From Thalassotalea euphylliae (GTDB lineage Bacteria > Pseudomonadota > Gammaproteobacteria > Enterobacterales > Alteromonadaceae): a stretch of 64,000 bases of DNA. The notes below the pieces were generated by a model, which had not been told where the DNA came from, made no database searches, and worked only from the letters and a program-made list of their open reading frames with translations. Both the position numbers and the translations under genes were made by a program. Numbering within the stretch: position 1 is the first letter of the stretch; each line of letters begins with the position of its first letter. Below, one piece after another: positions 63,854 to 64,000 of this stretch. The DNA is taken from positions 3,968,001 through 4,032,000 of the forward strand of contig NZ_QUOV01000001.1 of the NCBI RefSeq assembly GCF_003390395.1, written 5' to 3'.

Positions 63854-64000
63854 CTATGGCTTAGCAACAAAGCCAATCGCGTCGTATACCTTAGTTAACA
63901 CCTTGCTAGCATGAGCAGAAGCTTTTTCTGCGCCATCGCGCATCACTTGCTCTAAAAATGCTTGGTCTTCACGGTACTGATTGTAACGTGTTTGAATTGG
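63854..64000 (-). CDS. trpS: Tryptophanyl-tRNA synthetase, C-terminal end (partial)
   Basis: The minus strand at the window edge encodes the last 48 residues of a protein (...[18 protein letters not shown], then [11 protein letters not shown] and TAG). This matches the conserved C terminus of bacterial TrpS (DGAEKARxxA...KVYxAVG). The rest of the gene lies beyond 64000. It charges tRNA-Trp. Confidence 0.82.
   Translation of the reverse strand, partial: PIQTRYNQYREDQAFLEQVMRDGAEKASAHASKVLTKVYDAIGFVAKP

Overview
The window looks like chromosomal DNA of a marine gammaproteobacterium of the order Alteromonadales, most like Colwelliaceae (Thalassotalea/Colwellia). This rests on gene content and order: a complete gspC-N operon next to nudE, cysQ and yrfG, then hslR-hslO-pckA and envZ-ompR; low-to-moderate GC; and many TonB, PEP-CTERM and secreted hydrolase genes. 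The assignment is inferred from recalled gene order, not from a search. No rRNA, tRNA, CRISPR array, prophage or transposase was recognised.

Layout. 1-4.2 kb: a MaoC-like hotdog protein, a degenerate tandem repeat, and a lipoprotein of the penicillin acylase (Ntn hydrolase) family. 4.2-8.7 kb: a GGDEF-EAL c-di-GMP protein, a YceI protein, cysQ-nudE, and divergent yrfG. 8.7-20.5 kb: the type II secretion operon gspC-D-E-F-G-H-I-J-K-L-M-N on the minus strand. 20.7-27 kb: hslR-hslO, pckA, an unknown small membrane protein, and envZ-ompR. 27-34 kb: an S9 peptidase, a small Cys-containing exported protein, a DUF938 methyltransferase, AzlC/AzlD, an MscS channel and a fatty-acid hydroxylase/sterol desaturase family protein. 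34.3-39.7 kb: an apparent iron-uptake operon (DUF4856 lipoprotein, imelysin-like lipoprotein, FecA-like TonB receptor) with a Fur-box-like sequence upstream, an internal terminator-like hairpin and an end terminator. 39.9-51.2 kb: a surface-polysaccharide locus. Its minus arm holds glycosyltransferases, a flippase, a polymerase and an acetyltransferase. Its plus arm holds the sugar transferase, acetyltransferase, aminotransferase and 4,6-dehydratase set for a UDP-diacetylbacillosamine (QuiNAc4NAc) type first sugar.

51.2-55.8 kb: an aberrant S-adenosylhomocysteine hydrolase homologue, a SpoU methyltransferase, an MltA-like murein transglycosylase and a Sel1-like protein. 54.9-59.3 kb: two tandem PhoA-type alkaline phosphatases, one of them a lipoprotein with a collagen-like linker, followed by a His-rich exported protein. 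Upstream lie a 160-bp palindromic MITE-like element and PhoB-box-like repeats. 59.7-64 kb: an acyl-CoA thioesterase, a PEP-CTERM protein with a convincing sigma-54 promoter, a trypsin-like protease overlapping an FHA-domain membrane protein, and the 3' end of trpS.

How the parts may work together: many products are exported (phosphatases, peptidase, acylase, PEP-CTERM protein), which fits a full type II secretion system and a polymer-degrading surface lifestyle. The most distinctive points are the catalytically altered SAH-hydrolase homologue, the protease/FHA gene pair, the phosphatase/His-rich operon, the sigma-54 PEP-CTERM promoter and the iron operon with its internal hairpin.
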